64,000 bases of DNA, taken from the NCBI RefSeq assembly GCF_003999995.1, contig NZ_RJAD01000002.1, positions 682,001 through 746,000 on the forward strand, given 5' to 3'. Each line of letters starts with the position of its first letter. The stretch's first letter is position 1. The notes below the pieces were generated by a model, which saw nothing but the letters and a program-made list of their open reading frames with translations, made no database searches and was not told the origin of the DNA. This DNA is from Microbacterium sulfonylureivorans. Lineage in GTDB: Bacteria > Actinomycetota > Actinomycetes > Actinomycetales > Microbacteriaceae. This document shows positions 51,045-59,753 of the stretch, one piece after another. Made by a program: the position numbers and the translations under genes.

Positions 51045-51965
51045 TCAGTCGCCGCGCAGCACCTCGAGGGCGTGCGCGAGGTCGGCAGGGTACTCGGACG
51101 TGAAGGTGACCCACTCCCCGGACGACGGATGCGCGAAGGACAGCTCGCGGGCATGCAGCCATTGGCGGGTGAGGCCGAGCTTCGCCGCGAGGGTCGGATC
51201 GCCGCCGTAGAGCGGGTCGCCGACACAGGGATGCCGGTGCGCGGCCATGTGGACCCGGATCTGGTGCGTGCGGCCCGTCTCGAGGTGGATCTCGAGGAGC
51301 GACGCGCGCGGGAAGGCCTCGACGGTCTCGTAATGCGTGACGGAGTCCTTGCCGTCGGGAGTCACCGCGAACTTCCACGAATGCGTGGGATGGCGTCCGA
51401 TCGGAGCGTCGATCGTGCCCGCGAGCGGATCGGGATGCCCCTGCACGACGGCGTGGTAGATCTTCTCGACCTCCCGCTCCTTGAAGCCGCGCTTGAGCAC
51501 GGTGTAGGCGTGCTCCGTCTTGGCGACGACCATGAGCCCGCTCGTGCCGACGTCGAGGCGGTGGACCACTCCCTGACGCTCGGCCGCACCCGTCGTGGCG
51601 ATCCTGTAGCCCCCTGCGGCGAGGGCCCCGAGGACCGTCGGTCCTTCCCAGCCCACCGAGGGGTGCGCGGCGACGCCCGGCGGCTTGTCGACAACGACGA
51701 TGTCGTCGTCGTCGTACGCGATGCCGAGGTCAGGCACCGCGATCGGGACGATCGTCGGCTCTTGGCGGTCGGTCCAGGTGATGTCGAGGAGCGATCCCCC
51801 GGTCACGCGGTCGGACTTGCCCGCCACGCGCCCGTCGAGGAAGACGCCCCCGGCTTCGGCCACTTCGGCGGCGAAGGTGCGGGAGAAGCCGAGCATCTTC
51901 GCCAGTGCCTGGTCGACACGCGCGCCGTCGAGTCCGTCCGGGACGGGGAGCATCCGTGACGGCAT
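51045..51965 (-). CDS. RluA/RluD-family pseudouridine synthase
   Basis: This 306-residue enzyme converts uridine to pseudouridine, probably in 23S rRNA. An S4 domain occupies the N-terminus ([34 protein letters not shown]). The catalytic domain follows with [13 protein letters not shown] (Asp138), [16 protein letters not shown] and [26 protein letters not shown]. The ATG begins one base after the lspA stop, matching the conserved lspA-rluD pair. Confidence 0.94.
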   Translation of the reverse strand: MPSRMLPVPDGLDGARVDQALAKMLGFSRTFAAEVAEAGGVFLDGRVAGKSDRVTGGSLLDITWTDRQEPTIVPIAVPDLGIAYDDDDIVVVDKPPGVAAHPSVGWEGPTVLGALAAGGYRIATTGAAERQGVVHRLDVGTSGLMVVAKTEHAYTVLKRGFKEREVEKIYHAVVQGHPDPLAGTIDAPIGRHPTHSWKFAVTPDGKDSVTHYETVEAFPRASLLEIHLETGRTHQIRVHMAAHRHPCVGDPLYGGDPTLAAKLGLTRQWLHARELSFAHPSSGEWVTFTSEYPADLAHALEVLRGD

Positions 51966-51966
51966 G

Positions 51967-52722
51967 TCAGACGTCGGTGCGGCGCTCGTCCGCCTCGCGC
52001 TCGTCCGCTTCGCGGTCGGCCTCGAGTTCGACCTCGCGCTGCTCGCTCTCCGAGAGCGGCGGCAGCCCGCGCTCGTCGGCGGGGATGCCGGCATCCGGGT
52101 CGGCGACGGGGAACTCCTCGCCGAAGCCCGCCACGGGTCCGCCCGGCGGCATCTCGTCGCCTTCGCCGAGCAGGGTCTCGTCCTTCGCGCCGCGACGCGG
52201 CTCGCGGGTACCGTCCATGTGAACTCCAATCAGCACCAGCAGTGCGATCACGATCATGTCGCACACGATGAAAATGTCGGCCACGTTGTAAATGGCCGGG
52301 TTCATCCAGAACCACATCCACGGCGTGTTGATGAAGTCGATCACGTGACCGACCGCGAAGCCGGGCTCGCGCAGCAGGCGGTCCGTCAGGTTGCCGAGAA
52401 CGCCGCCGAGCAGCAGCCCGAGGGTCACGGCCCACACCCTCGAGCGCACCCGCGTGGCAGCGAGCCAGACGATGACCACGGCCACCGCCGCGAGGGCGAT
52501 GGTGAAGATCCAGGTGGCTCCCGCACCGAAGGAGAACGCGGCGCCGGGATTCTTGACGAGGTACAGGCTCAGGAAGTCGCCGAGGACCGGCACCGCTTCC
52601 TCGAGCGGGAGGTTCTCGAGCGCGAGGTACTTCGAGAACTGGTCGACGGCCAGCACCAGCACCGCGAGGATCGCGATGATGGCGCCGGCCGCCGCCTTGT
52701 GAAGGGGGGCTCGGCCTGTCAA
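51967..52722 (-). CDS. lspA: Lipoprotein signal peptidase with long C-terminal tail
   Basis: LspA cleaves lipoprotein signal peptides in the membrane; several lipoproteins are in this window. The two catalytic aspartates are in GNLTDR (Asp114) and [10 protein letters not shown] (Asp149), with four helices in the first 168 residues. A further 80 residues, strongly acidic and repetitive near the end ([15 protein letters not shown]), extend beyond the usual length of about 165. The start codon is TTG, nine bases after the divIVA stop region. Confidence 0.94.
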   Translation of the reverse strand: MTGRAPLHKAAAGAIIAILAVLVLAVDQFSKYLALENLPLEEAVPVLGDFLSLYLVKNPGAAFSFGAGATWIFTIALAAVAVVIVWLAATRVRSRVWAVTLGLLLGGVLGNLTDRLLREPGFAVGHVIDFINTPWMWFWMNPAIYNVADIFIVCDMIVIALLVLIGVHMDGTREPRRGAKDETLLGEGDEMPPGGPVAGFGEEFPVADPDAGIPADERGLPPLSESEQREVELEADREADEREADERRTDV

Positions 52723-52731
52723 AGGGCCGGC

Positions 52732-53316
52732 CTAGAGACCGATGGCGGAGACCGGCGTGGAGCCGGACGACGTTGCCGTGGTCTCGAGGTCGCGCAGCTT
52801 GCCTTCGATGTAGCTGCGCAGCTGCGCGCGGTAGTCGCGCTCGAAGTTGCGGAGTTCGGTGATGCGCCCCTCGAGCTGCGAACGCTCGCGGTCGAGCTTG
52901 GCGACCTCGTCGCGTCCGCGCGTCTCGGCCTCGGAGATGATCGTCGCCGCCTGCGACTTCGCGTCGGCGATGAGCTGGTCGCGCTGTGCGCGGCCTTCGG
53001 CGACGTGCTCGTCGTGCAGGCGCTGGGCGAGCTCGATGATGCCGGCGCTCGCGGCACCGGTCGCCGCGACGGGCGCCTCGGCGACGGGGGCGGGGGCAGG
53101 GGCCGGAGCCGCGACGGGCTCGGCCGCACGCGCGGGCGCGGCACCCGACTCGTACGCAGCCAGCTTGGCCTTCAGCTCGTCGGCTTCGGCGATGGCCTTG
53201 CGCCACTCCACGACGATCTCGTCGAGGAAGTCGTCGACCTCATCGGGGTCGAAGCCCTCCTTGAAGCGGACGTGCTGGAACTGCTTGGTGACGACGTCAT
53301 CGGGGGTCAATGCCAT
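52732..53316 (-). CDS. divIVA: DivIVA/Wag31-like polar growth protein
   Basis: This 194-residue protein has the N-terminal membrane-curvature domain (LTPDDVVTKQFQHVRFKEGFDPDEVDDFLDEIV), an Ala/Pro-rich linker (about 58-88) and a long coiled coil (90-180). It marks cell poles and directs wall growth in actinobacteria. GAGGAA precedes the ATG by eight bases. Confidence 0.95.
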   Translation of the reverse strand: MALTPDDVVTKQFQHVRFKEGFDPDEVDDFLDEIVVEWRKAIAEADELKAKLAAYESGAAPARAAEPVAAPAPAPAPVAEAPVAATGAASAGIIELAQRLHDEHVAEGRAQRDQLIADAKSQAATIISEAETRGRDEVAKLDRERSQLEGRITELRNFERDYRAQLRSYIEGKLRDLETTATSSGSTPVSAIGL

Positions 53317-53451
53317 GGTGATTCCTCTTTCGAGCGCTCAGGTCGCTGGCCGATGTCGGGGGCCGACCGGCCGGCGGCTGGTCGTATCAGGCAAGCATAG
53401 TCGGGCTCCCCTGAGAGTGTCGAAGGAGTTCGGCGTGCCCGCGACACCATG

Positions 53452-53751
53452 TCAGCTCGCGATGGCGCGGGTGACGCTGAGCAGGATGAAGCAAAGCAGC
53501 ATGGTCAGCGCGAACCCGAAATCGATCGCGATCGCCCCCACCCGGAGCGGCGGGATGAAGCGGCGGAACAGCTTGATCGGCGGATCCGTGAGCGTGTAGA
53601 CGATCTCGGCGGCGACGAGACCCGCGCCCTTCGGGCGCCATTCTCGGTTGAAGAACGGGATCCAGTCGATGATCAGCCGCGCGAGCAACAGGAAGACATA
53701 GAGGAGGAGCGCCAGGTTGAGGATCGAGGCGATGAGTTGGACGACGGCCAC
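53452..53751 (-). CDS. YggT-family membrane protein
   Basis: The 99-residue product has two membrane helices separated by the family hallmark loop: RLIIDWIPFFN, a TDPPIKLFRRFIPPLR segment and GFALTMLLCFILL. YggT proteins occur in the division cluster between sepF and divIVA and have no firmly established function. Confidence 0.92.
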   Translation of the reverse strand: MAVVQLIASILNLALLLYVFLLLARLIIDWIPFFNREWRPKGAGLVAAEIVYTLTDPPIKLFRRFIPPLRVGAIAIDFGFALTMLLCFILLSVTRAIAS

Positions 53752-53760
53752 GGATCCAGA

Positions 53761-54222
53761 CTACGGCTGACTGAAGGGAACGGACTCCGGATCCGCCTGA
53801 GCGACCGTGCCGTCTCCCGACACCGCGACGTTCTCGGGCGAGAGCAGGAAGACCTTGCTCGTCACGCGCTCGATGCGGCCGTAGAGGCCGAGCGAGAGTC
53901 CGCTCGCGAAGTCGATCAGACGGCGCGCGTCGGCGTCGCTCATCTGGGAGAGGTTGATGATGACGGGGATGCCGTCACGGAAGTTCTCGGCGATCACCTG
54001 TGCATCGCGGTACTGCTTCGGGTGCACCGTGAGGATCTCGCTGATCGCGGACGGCGACGGCTGACGCACGACCGCCGGACGGTGCAGCGGAGTCACGGGC
54101 GCGGACTTCTCCACGACGGCCTCCGGCTTGCGGCCGCGCGGCTGCGGCGCAGGCTCTTCGTAGACCTCTTCCTCGTCGGCGAGGCCCAGGTACACCATGG
54201 TCTTCTTGAGCGGGTTCGACAT
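53761..54222 (-). CDS. sepF: Cell division protein SepF
   Basis: SepF anchors FtsZ to the membrane, replacing FtsA in actinobacteria. The product (153 residues from [14 protein letters not shown]) has the N-terminal amphipathic helix, a disordered linker and the C-terminal globular domain ([55 protein letters not shown]). GGAGG five bases before this ATG selects it over an ATG seven codons earlier. Confidence 0.94.
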   Translation of the reverse strand: MSNPLKKTMVYLGLADEEEVYEEPAPQPRGRKPEAVVEKSAPVTPLHRPAVVRQPSPSAISEILTVHPKQYRDAQVIAENFRDGIPVIINLSQMSDADARRLIDFASGLSLGLYGRIERVTSKVFLLSPENVAVSGDGTVAQADPESVPFSQP

Positions 54223-54254
54223 CGCATCCTCCGTAGTGCTCATCTGTTCCGAGG

Positions 54255-54962
54255 TTAACCGTGTTGGGGCCGGGGGCCCGTGATTGCCGAGCCGATCCGC
54301 AGGTGTGTCGCGCCTGCTGCGATCGCCTCGGCGAAGTCCGCCGTCATGCCGGCGGAGATCCAATGGGCGTCCGGGACGACCGCGCGGACGGTGGCCGAGA
54401 GCGATGCCAGTCGCTCGAAGGCCCGCGCCGGCGGCACGTCGAGGGGCGCGACCGCCATGATCCCGCGCACGCGAAGCGAGGACAGGGCGGCCGCGTGCGC
54501 GGCCAGCGACTCGAGGTCCGACGGCTCGACGCCGCCGCGGCCGGGGTCGTCGGTCATGTTGACCTGCAGCAGCACGTCCAGCGTCGGCGAGTCAGGCTGG
54601 GCGGCCGCGTCGAGCGCGTCGGCCAGCCGAGCGCGATCGAGCGAGTGGACGGCGGATGCCGCCGCCCTGATCGCCCGCGCCTTGTTGGTCTGCGCCTGTC
54701 CGATGAAGTGCCATCGGAGCCCCTCGAGCGCGCCGACCTCGGCGGCCTTGGCGGAGAACTCCTGCTGGCGGTTCTCCCCCACGTCGCGCACGCCGAGCGC
54801 GTACAGGTCGTCGACGAGCGCAGCCGGGTGGAACTTGGTCACCACGATCCGCGTGATGGCGCCCGGCTCCCGGCCTGCAGCGCGCGCGGCATCCGCTATC
54901 CGCTCGTCGATGCCGGCGAGGCGAGCGGATAGCGTTGCGGCGGGCTCAGTGAAATCTGGCAC
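54255..54962 (-). CDS. YggS-family pyridoxal phosphate homeostasis protein
   Basis: This 235-residue PLP-binding barrel protein shows [28 protein letters not shown] (PLP lysine in VTKFH), [27 protein letters not shown] and [26 protein letters not shown]. It balances vitamin B6 and amino acid pools. The position between ftsZ and sepF is conserved in Gram-positive bacteria. Confidence 0.92.
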   Translation of the reverse strand: MPDFTEPAATLSARLAGIDERIADAARAAGREPGAITRIVVTKFHPAALVDDLYALGVRDVGENRQQEFSAKAAEVGALEGLRWHFIGQAQTNKARAIRAAASAVHSLDRARLADALDAAAQPDSPTLDVLLQVNMTDDPGRGGVEPSDLESLAAHAAALSSLRVRGIMAVAPLDVPPARAFERLASLSATVRAVVPDAHWISAGMTADFAEAIAAGATHLRIGSAITGPRPQHG

Positions 54963-54996
54963 GGTCGTGTCGGTCTCTGAGCCCGTCGTGCAGCGT

Positions 54997-56136
54997 CTAT
55001 TTGAGGAAGTCGGGGATGTCGAGGTCGTCGTCGCCGAACGCCGAGTCGAACGACGACTCGGGAAGCGCGGCACCGACCGGCACCGGCTCCGCGTCGCGGT
55101 CCTTGGCGGCCTCGTCGGCCGGCAGCGCCGGCACTGCGGGGGCAGACACGACGCGCGAGGCCGTGATCGGCTCGATGCGCTGCTGCGGCTCGCCGCCGTC
55201 GAAGCCCGCGGCGATCACGGTGACCCTGACCTCGTCGCCGAGCGTGTCGTCGATGACCGTTCCGAAGATGATGTTCGCCTCCGGGTGCGCCGCCTCCTTG
55301 ACCAGCTGCGCGGCATCGTTGATCTCGAAGATGCCGAGGTTCGACCCGCCCTGGACCGACAGCAGCACTCCGTGCGCGCCCTCGATCGATGCCTCGAGCA
55401 GCGGCGACTCCACCGCGAGCTCGGCCGCCTTGATCGCGCGATCGGCGCCGCGGGCCGAGCCGATGCCCATGAGGGCGGAGCCCGCACCCTGCATCACGGA
55501 CTTGACGTCGGCGAAGTCGAGGTTGATCAGACCGGGGGTCGTGATCAGGTCGGTGATGCCCTGGACACCGGCGAGGAGCACCTGGTCTGCCGTGGCGAAG
55601 GCCTCGATCATCGAGATGCCGCGGTCGCTGATCTCGAGGAGACGGTCGTTGGGGACGACGATGAGTGTGTCGACCTCTTCCTTGAGCTTTCCCACACCGG
55701 TCTCTGCCTGCTGCTGGCGGCGTCGGCCCTCGAACGAGAAGGGCTTCGTCACGACACCGATCGTCAGGGCGCCGATCGACTTGGCGATCTTGGCCACGAC
55801 GGGCGCGCCGCCCGTGCCGGTGCCGCCTCCCTCGCCGGCGGTGACGAAGACCATGTCGGCACCGCGGAGCGCCTCCTCGATCTCCTCTGCGTGGTCCTCC
55901 GCCGCACGCCGGCCGACCTCAGGGTCGGCTCCGGCGCCGAGGCCGCGGGTGAGCTCGCGGCCGACGTCGAGCTTGACGTCGGCGTCGCTCATGAGCAGCG
56001 CCTGCGCATCGGTGTTGATGGCGATGAACTCGACGCCTCGCAGGCCGAGCTCGATCATGCGGTTGACGGCGTTGACGCCGCCTCCGCCGACCCCGACCAC
56101 CTTGATGACGGCGAGGTAGTTCTGGTTCTGGCTCAT
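54997..56136 (-). CDS. ftsZ: Cell division protein FtsZ
   Basis: FtsZ is the tubulin-like GTPase that forms the division ring. The 379-residue product has the GTP loop [13 protein letters not shown] (101-113), the T7 catalytic loop [14 protein letters not shown] and a C-terminal peptide DLDIPDFLK that binds partners such as SepF. The ATG has GGAGG five bases upstream; an ATG 25 codons earlier lacks one. Confidence 0.98.
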   Translation of the reverse strand: MSQNQNYLAVIKVVGVGGGGVNAVNRMIELGLRGVEFIAINTDAQALLMSDADVKLDVGRELTRGLGAGADPEVGRRAAEDHAEEIEEALRGADMVFVTAGEGGGTGTGGAPVVAKIAKSIGALTIGVVTKPFSFEGRRRQQQAETGVGKLKEEVDTLIVVPNDRLLEISDRGISMIEAFATADQVLLAGVQGITDLITTPGLINLDFADVKSVMQGAGSALMGIGSARGADRAIKAAELAVESPLLEASIEGAHGVLLSVQGGSNLGIFEINDAAQLVKEAAHPEANIIFGTVIDDTLGDEVRVTVIAAGFDGGEPQQRIEPITASRVVSAPAVPALPADEAAKDRDAEPVPVGAALPESSFDSAFGDDDLDIPDFLK

Positions 56137-56174
56137 GCCGGCCTCCGTAGCCCTGGACCTGTCTAAACCTTCAA

Positions 56175-56187
56175 CCTCTAGTAGAGG
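56175..56187. promoter_or_regulatory. Inverted repeat in the ftsZ leader
   Basis: CCTCTA-G-TAGAGG is a perfect repeat in an AT-rich stretch 38 bases before the ftsZ ATG, possibly an operator or RNA hairpin. Confidence 0.4.
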
Positions 56188-56208
56188 TATAAAGAATTGC
56201 CCGGTATG

Positions 56209-56222
56209 CAATTCCTGAATTG
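56209..56222. promoter_or_regulatory. Second inverted repeat upstream of ftsZ
   Basis: CAATTC-CT-GAATTG is a 6-bp perfect repeat in the most AT-rich stretch noticed in the window. TTGCAT and TATACC on the minus strand are possible promoter elements nearby. Confidence 0.4.
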
Positions 56223-56304
56223 AAGGTAAGCGGATGCCACCTCCCGGGCTGGATCGAGGCGGGCGTGTCGCGACATCCCCGGCGGAGAACGGCTCGAAAG
56301 GTGA

Positions 56305-57276
56305 TCAGCGGATGACGATCGCCGTCGGCGACGACACGTCATACACGCTCACCGACGCCGGCGGACGGTTCACCATGGCCCGTTGGAGCGTCAGCGCCTT
56401 GTCGGCCGACTGCTCCGCGCTGCCCCAGACGACCCGCGTGTTCGTGCCTCCGAGAACGAGGGTCACGTCGTCGGGCGTCGACGCCGACACCGCCGTCACC
56501 TGCGTGCGGATCGCCGCCGGCAGGGAGTGCATGACCTGGCCCGCGGCCGCGAACGCATCGGACGAGACTCCGCCGCGAATGTCGAGGACGGGGACTCCGG
56601 CCGTCGCGGTCGCCGAGGTCGAGAGGGCGACGCCCGCGGCGTCGACGAGCGTGAATCCCGCCCGCGTCTCGATCAGGCCGATGGGCGTGCGCTCGACGAG
56701 CCTCACGACCAGCTCGTGAGGCGGCCGCGCCTCGAGGGTGTAGCTCTCGACGAGCGGGAAGGTGACGAGCGCGGCCTTGACCGCGCTCTCGTCGACCAGG
56801 GGGATCGGAGTGCCGAGCTGATCGTCGAGCGCGGCGCGCACCTGGGTCGCGTCGAGCTGCCGGGCGCCGACGATCGTGATCGTCTGCACGGCGAACAGCG
56901 GGCTGTACGCCGCACCGAGCGTCACCAGCGCCAGCAGGACGAGTGCCGCGCCGATGCCGATCCAGACGGCGCGCCGGCGGCGCTGACGTGCCGTGAATCG
57001 CCGGACCTCCGCGCGCAGCGCCTTGCGGCGCGCGCGGGCGGCGCTCCACACCTCGCGCAGGCCGACGGGCTCCTCCCCGAGGTCGGGGACTCCCCCGGTC
57101 GACGGCACGATCGGGGTCGGCGCCGCGAGCGGGATCACCGGCGCCGTGGTGCCCGTGAGGCTCTCCGCGCCGACGTCGTCGCCCTCTCCGGACACGGTGA
57201 CCGTGTCGTCGGTCGGCGCGGCGGGCGGCGCCACGGCGCGCGTGGGCGGCGGCGGCAGCGGCGACGGCCGGCGCAT
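56305..57276 (-). CDS. ftsQ: Cell division protein FtsQ
   Basis: FtsQ bridges the division ring and wall synthesis. The 323-residue protein has a long cytoplasmic N-terminus (about 105 residues, Pro/Thr-rich then basic), one membrane helix (106-125) and a POTRA domain (FAVQTITIVGARQLDATQVRAALDDQLGTPIPLVDESAVKAAL). A beta-rich domain (ERTPIGLIETRAGFTLVDAAGVAL) follows. It starts seven bases after murC. Confidence 0.93.
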   Translation of the reverse strand: MRRPSPLPPPPTRAVAPPAAPTDDTVTVSGEGDDVGAESLTGTTAPVIPLAAPTPIVPSTGGVPDLGEEPVGLREVWSAARARRKALRAEVRRFTARQRRRRAVWIGIGAALVLLALVTLGAAYSPLFAVQTITIVGARQLDATQVRAALDDQLGTPIPLVDESAVKAALVTFPLVESYTLEARPPHELVVRLVERTPIGLIETRAGFTLVDAAGVALSTSATATAGVPVLDIRGGVSSDAFAAAGQVMHSLPAAIRTQVTAVSASTPDDVTLVLGGTNTRVVWGSAEQSADKALTLQRAMVNRPPASVSVYDVSSPTAIVIR

Positions 57277-57282
57277 CCGGTC

Positions 57283-58692
57283 CTACTCCCCCGGTTCGGC
57301 GCTGCGCTCGAGGGCCTCGAGCACCTGCGGGATGATGAGGTTGACGTTGCCGCAGCCGAGCGTGATGACGTAGTCGCCGTCGCGGGCGACGGATGCCGTG
57401 TAGTCGGCGGCATCCTGCCAGTCGGCCACGAAGTGCACGTGCGCCGGATCGGCGAACGCCCCGCTCACGAGCTCGCCCGTCACGCCGGGCACGGGGTCTT
57501 CGCGCGCCCCGTACACGTCGAGCATGACCGTGTGGTCAGCGTAGTGTTCGAGCACCTCGGCGAACTCTCGGTACATCTCCTGTGTGCGGGAGTACGTGTG
57601 CGGCTGCTGGATCGCGATGATCCGGCCGTCTCCGACGACCGTACGGGCGGCAGCGAGGGCCGCGGCGACCTCGGTCGGGTGGTGGGCGTAGTCGTCGTAC
57701 ACGCTCACGCCGCGCTCGGTGCCGTGCAGCTCGAACCGGCGCACGGTGCCGGCGAAGCCCTCGATCGCGCGGACCGCGGGCTCGAGCTCGTGGCCGAGCG
57801 TGAGCAGCACCGCGACGGCTCCCGTCGCGTTGATCGCGTTGTGCGCCCCGGGTACCGGGAGGGTCGCGGACACCGTCGTGCCGCCGTGTGTGATCGAGAA
57901 GGAGACGGGTCCGTCGGTGCGGATCTCGGTCACCCGCACCGTCGCCGCCTCCGCCTCGCCGAAGGTGACGACGTGCGGATGGGTCAGCCGCTCGGCCACC
58001 AGCCGCGCACCGGCGTCGTCGGCGGAGATCACCACCGCTTCGCGCGCGTCGTTTCCGAACCGCGCGAACGCTTCGTAGAAGGCCGCGCGCGAACCCCAGT
58101 GATCGAGGTGGTCGGGGTCGACGTTGGTGATGAGGGCGACGGCGGTGTCGTAGAGGAGGAAGGTGCCGTCCGACTCGTCGGCCTCGATCACGACGAGGTC
58201 GTCCGAACCTGTGCCGCTCGAGACGCCGAGCTGCGCGATCACACCGCCGTTGACGAAGGTCGGATCGGCACCCAGTGCCTGCAGCGCCGTCACGATCATC
58301 CCGGTGGACGTCGTCTTGCCGTGCGCACCGGCGACCGAGACGAGACGCCGTCCGCCGATGAGCCAGTGCAGCGCCTGCGATCGGTGGATGACATGGAGCC
58401 CGCGCTCCTTGGCCAGTACGAACTCCGGGTTCTCGGGCCAGATCGCCCCGGTGTGGACGACGGTGTCGACGTCGTCGCCGAGATTCGCCGCATCGTGGCC
58501 GACGTGCACCGTCGCGCCCAGCTCCGCGAGATCGCGCAGCGCCTTGCTGTCAGCGCGGTCCGAGCCCGAGACGCGGATGCCTCGCGCGAGGAACATGCGG
58601 GCAAGGCCCGACATGCCGGAGCCGCCGATTCCGATGAAGTGGGCGGCCTCGATGTTCTCGGGGATGGGCAGCGTGAGGTCGGGTCTGATCAT
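57283..58692 (-). CDS. murC: UDP-N-acetylmuramate--L-alanine ligase
   Basis: MurC adds L-alanine to UDP-MurNAc in peptidoglycan precursor synthesis. The 469-residue enzyme has the N-terminal [14 protein letters not shown] loop (18-31), the ATP loop GAHGKTTST (122-130), [13 protein letters not shown] and the C-terminal [18 protein letters not shown] box nine bases before the ATG suggests its own promoter, separate from murG. Confidence 0.97.
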   Translation of the reverse strand: MIRPDLTLPIPENIEAAHFIGIGGSGMSGLARMFLARGIRVSGSDRADSKALRDLAELGATVHVGHDAANLGDDVDTVVHTGAIWPENPEFVLAKERGLHVIHRSQALHWLIGGRRLVSVAGAHGKTTSTGMIVTALQALGADPTFVNGGVIAQLGVSSGTGSDDLVVIEADESDGTFLLYDTAVALITNVDPDHLDHWGSRAAFYEAFARFGNDAREAVVISADDAGARLVAERLTHPHVVTFGEAEAATVRVTEIRTDGPVSFSITHGGTTVSATLPVPGAHNAINATGAVAVLLTLGHELEPAVRAIEGFAGTVRRFELHGTERGVSVYDDYAHHPTEVAAALAAARTVVGDGRIIAIQQPHTYSRTQEMYREFAEVLEHYADHTVMLDVYGAREDPVPGVTGELVSGAFADPAHVHFVADWQDAADYTASVARDGDYVITLGCGNVNLIIPQVLEALERSAEPGE

Positions 58693-58701
58693 GACCCGTC
58701 A

Positions 58702-58707
58702 ATCCTA
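58702..58707 (-). promoter_or_regulatory. -10 box of murC
   Basis: TAGGAT on the minus strand lies nine bases before the ATG, a slightly wider gap than the other boxes. Confidence 0.4.
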
Positions 58708-58768
58708 AGTTGGGCGACGGCCACCACGGCCCCGGCGCGCTGTGCGTGAGGCGTCCGGGCGGACGGCG

Positions 58769-59245
58769 TCAGTCGGTCGCCACGTCGACGCACACTCCGT
58801 GCTCATCGACCGCGGCGGCGTCGGCGCAGAAGTCGTAGCCCCATCCGCCGCCGTACGCATCCTGCGTCATGTCGGTGAACACCTCGACGCCGCCGCCGGG
58901 TAGCGCGCGGTAGTACGTCACGATCGGATCGCCTTCGACGGTCGGCGCCGTCACCGTCAGCTCGGCGCCACCGGGCCCGCCGTCGGCAAGGCACTCGAGC
59001 GCGTCCTGCGGGATCGTCTCGCCCTGATGGAGCTCGACGCTCCCGCAGGACGGGAGCATCGGCCGGTCGGTGAAGCCGGCGGGGGTGTCCGCACCGGTCC
59101 CCGGGTCGGGGGCGATCGTGGGCGTCGTCTCCCCCGTCTCGCCGCCACCCGGAGCGACTCCCCCGGTGGCGCATGCCGTCAGCAGCAGCGCGGCGAGGAG
59201 CATCCCTCCTGACGCGATCGCGTGAGCGTGGATCCGCGGGGTCAT
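58769..59245 (-). CDS. Predicted lipoprotein inserted in the cell-wall cluster
   Basis: The product (158 residues) has a lipoprotein signal with the lipobox LTAC. A Gly/Thr-rich linker follows, then a small domain with four cysteines (LPSCGSVEL, ALECLADG, YDFCADAAAV, HGVCVDV) that may form two disulfides. GGGAGGTG lies directly before the ATG. It is divergent from the GntR gene and lies upstream of murC. The function is unknown. Confidence 0.75.
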   Translation of the reverse strand: MTPRIHAHAIASGGMLLAALLLTACATGGVAPGGGETGETTPTIAPDPGTGADTPAGFTDRPMLPSCGSVELHQGETIPQDALECLADGGPGGAELTVTAPTVEGDPIVTYYRALPGGGVEVFTDMTQDAYGGGWGYDFCADAAAVDEHGVCVDVATD

Positions 59246-59261
59246 GGCACCTCCCGATGAG

Positions 59262-59287
59262 CACCGGCCGGTGAGCGGCCTCACCGG
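59262..59287. promoter_or_regulatory. Overlapping inverted repeats between lipoprotein and GntR genes
   Basis: CACCGGCCGGTG (59262-59273) is a 12-bp palindrome. CCGGTGAG-N4-CTCACCGG (59268-59287) overlaps it. They lie in the lipoprotein leader and could be an operator or RNA hairpin. Confidence 0.4.
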
Positions 59288-59332
59288 AGCAGTGTCGCGC
59301 GGAGCCCGATCGTCTCATCCTGTTCCGTGATT

Positions 59333-59365
59333 GTGTTGACACATTGCGCACGGGAAGAGCACGAT
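59333..59365 (+). promoter_or_regulatory. GntR gene promoter with TGTGT/ACACA repeat
   Basis: TTGACA (59336-59341), 18 bases and CACGAT (59360-59365) form a strong promoter six bases before the GTG. The -35 lies inside TGTGT-TG-ACACA, a likely autoregulatory operator. Confidence 0.55.
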
Positions 59366-59371
59366 CGTCTG

Positions 59372-59746
59372 GTGATCGACATCGACCCCGCCTCTCCCGT
59401 CCCGCCGTTCGAGCAGCTCCGGTCAGGTCTGGTCGACGCCATGTCGTCGGGCGAGCTCGCGCCGGGCCAGCGCCTGCCGACGGTGCGCCGCCTCGCGGAG
59501 GACCTCGGCATCGCGCCCGGCACGGTCGCCCGTGCATACCGCGAGCTCGAGGCGTCCGCTCTCATCGAGACCCACGGGCGCAACGGGACCTTCGTCGCAT
59601 TCACCGGCGATCCGACTCACCAGCAGGCGCAGCGGGCAGCGGCGGCCTTCGCCGAGCAGATCCGCGCGCTTCGCCTGGACGCCGACGAGGCGCTCGCCCT
59701 CGTCGCCGCCGCCCTGCGCGGCAGCGGAGACGCCACGGCGGTCTGA
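59372..59746 (+). CDS. GntR-family regulator, YtrA type
   Basis: This 124-residue protein has the GntR winged helix (FEQLRSGLVDAMSSGELAPGQRLPTVRRLAEDLGIAPGTVARAYRELEASALIETHGRNGTFVAF) and only a short helical tail of about 45 residues, as in the YtrA subfamily. YtrA-type regulators usually control an adjacent ABC transporter, but none is here; the divergent lipoprotein is the only obvious target. The GTG start is set by the promoter. Confidence 0.9.
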   Translation: MIDIDPASPVPPFEQLRSGLVDAMSSGELAPGQRLPTVRRLAEDLGIAPGTVARAYRELEASALIETHGRNGTFVAFTGDPTHQQAQRAAAAFAEQIRALRLDADEALALVAAALRGSGDATAV

Positions 59747-59753
59747 GGGTCGC

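Noticed and set aside
59372..59746. GntR regulator of an adjacent ABC transporter, as usual for the YtrA type
   Set aside because: No ABC transporter genes lie next to it; the neighbours are a lipoprotein and cell-wall genes.
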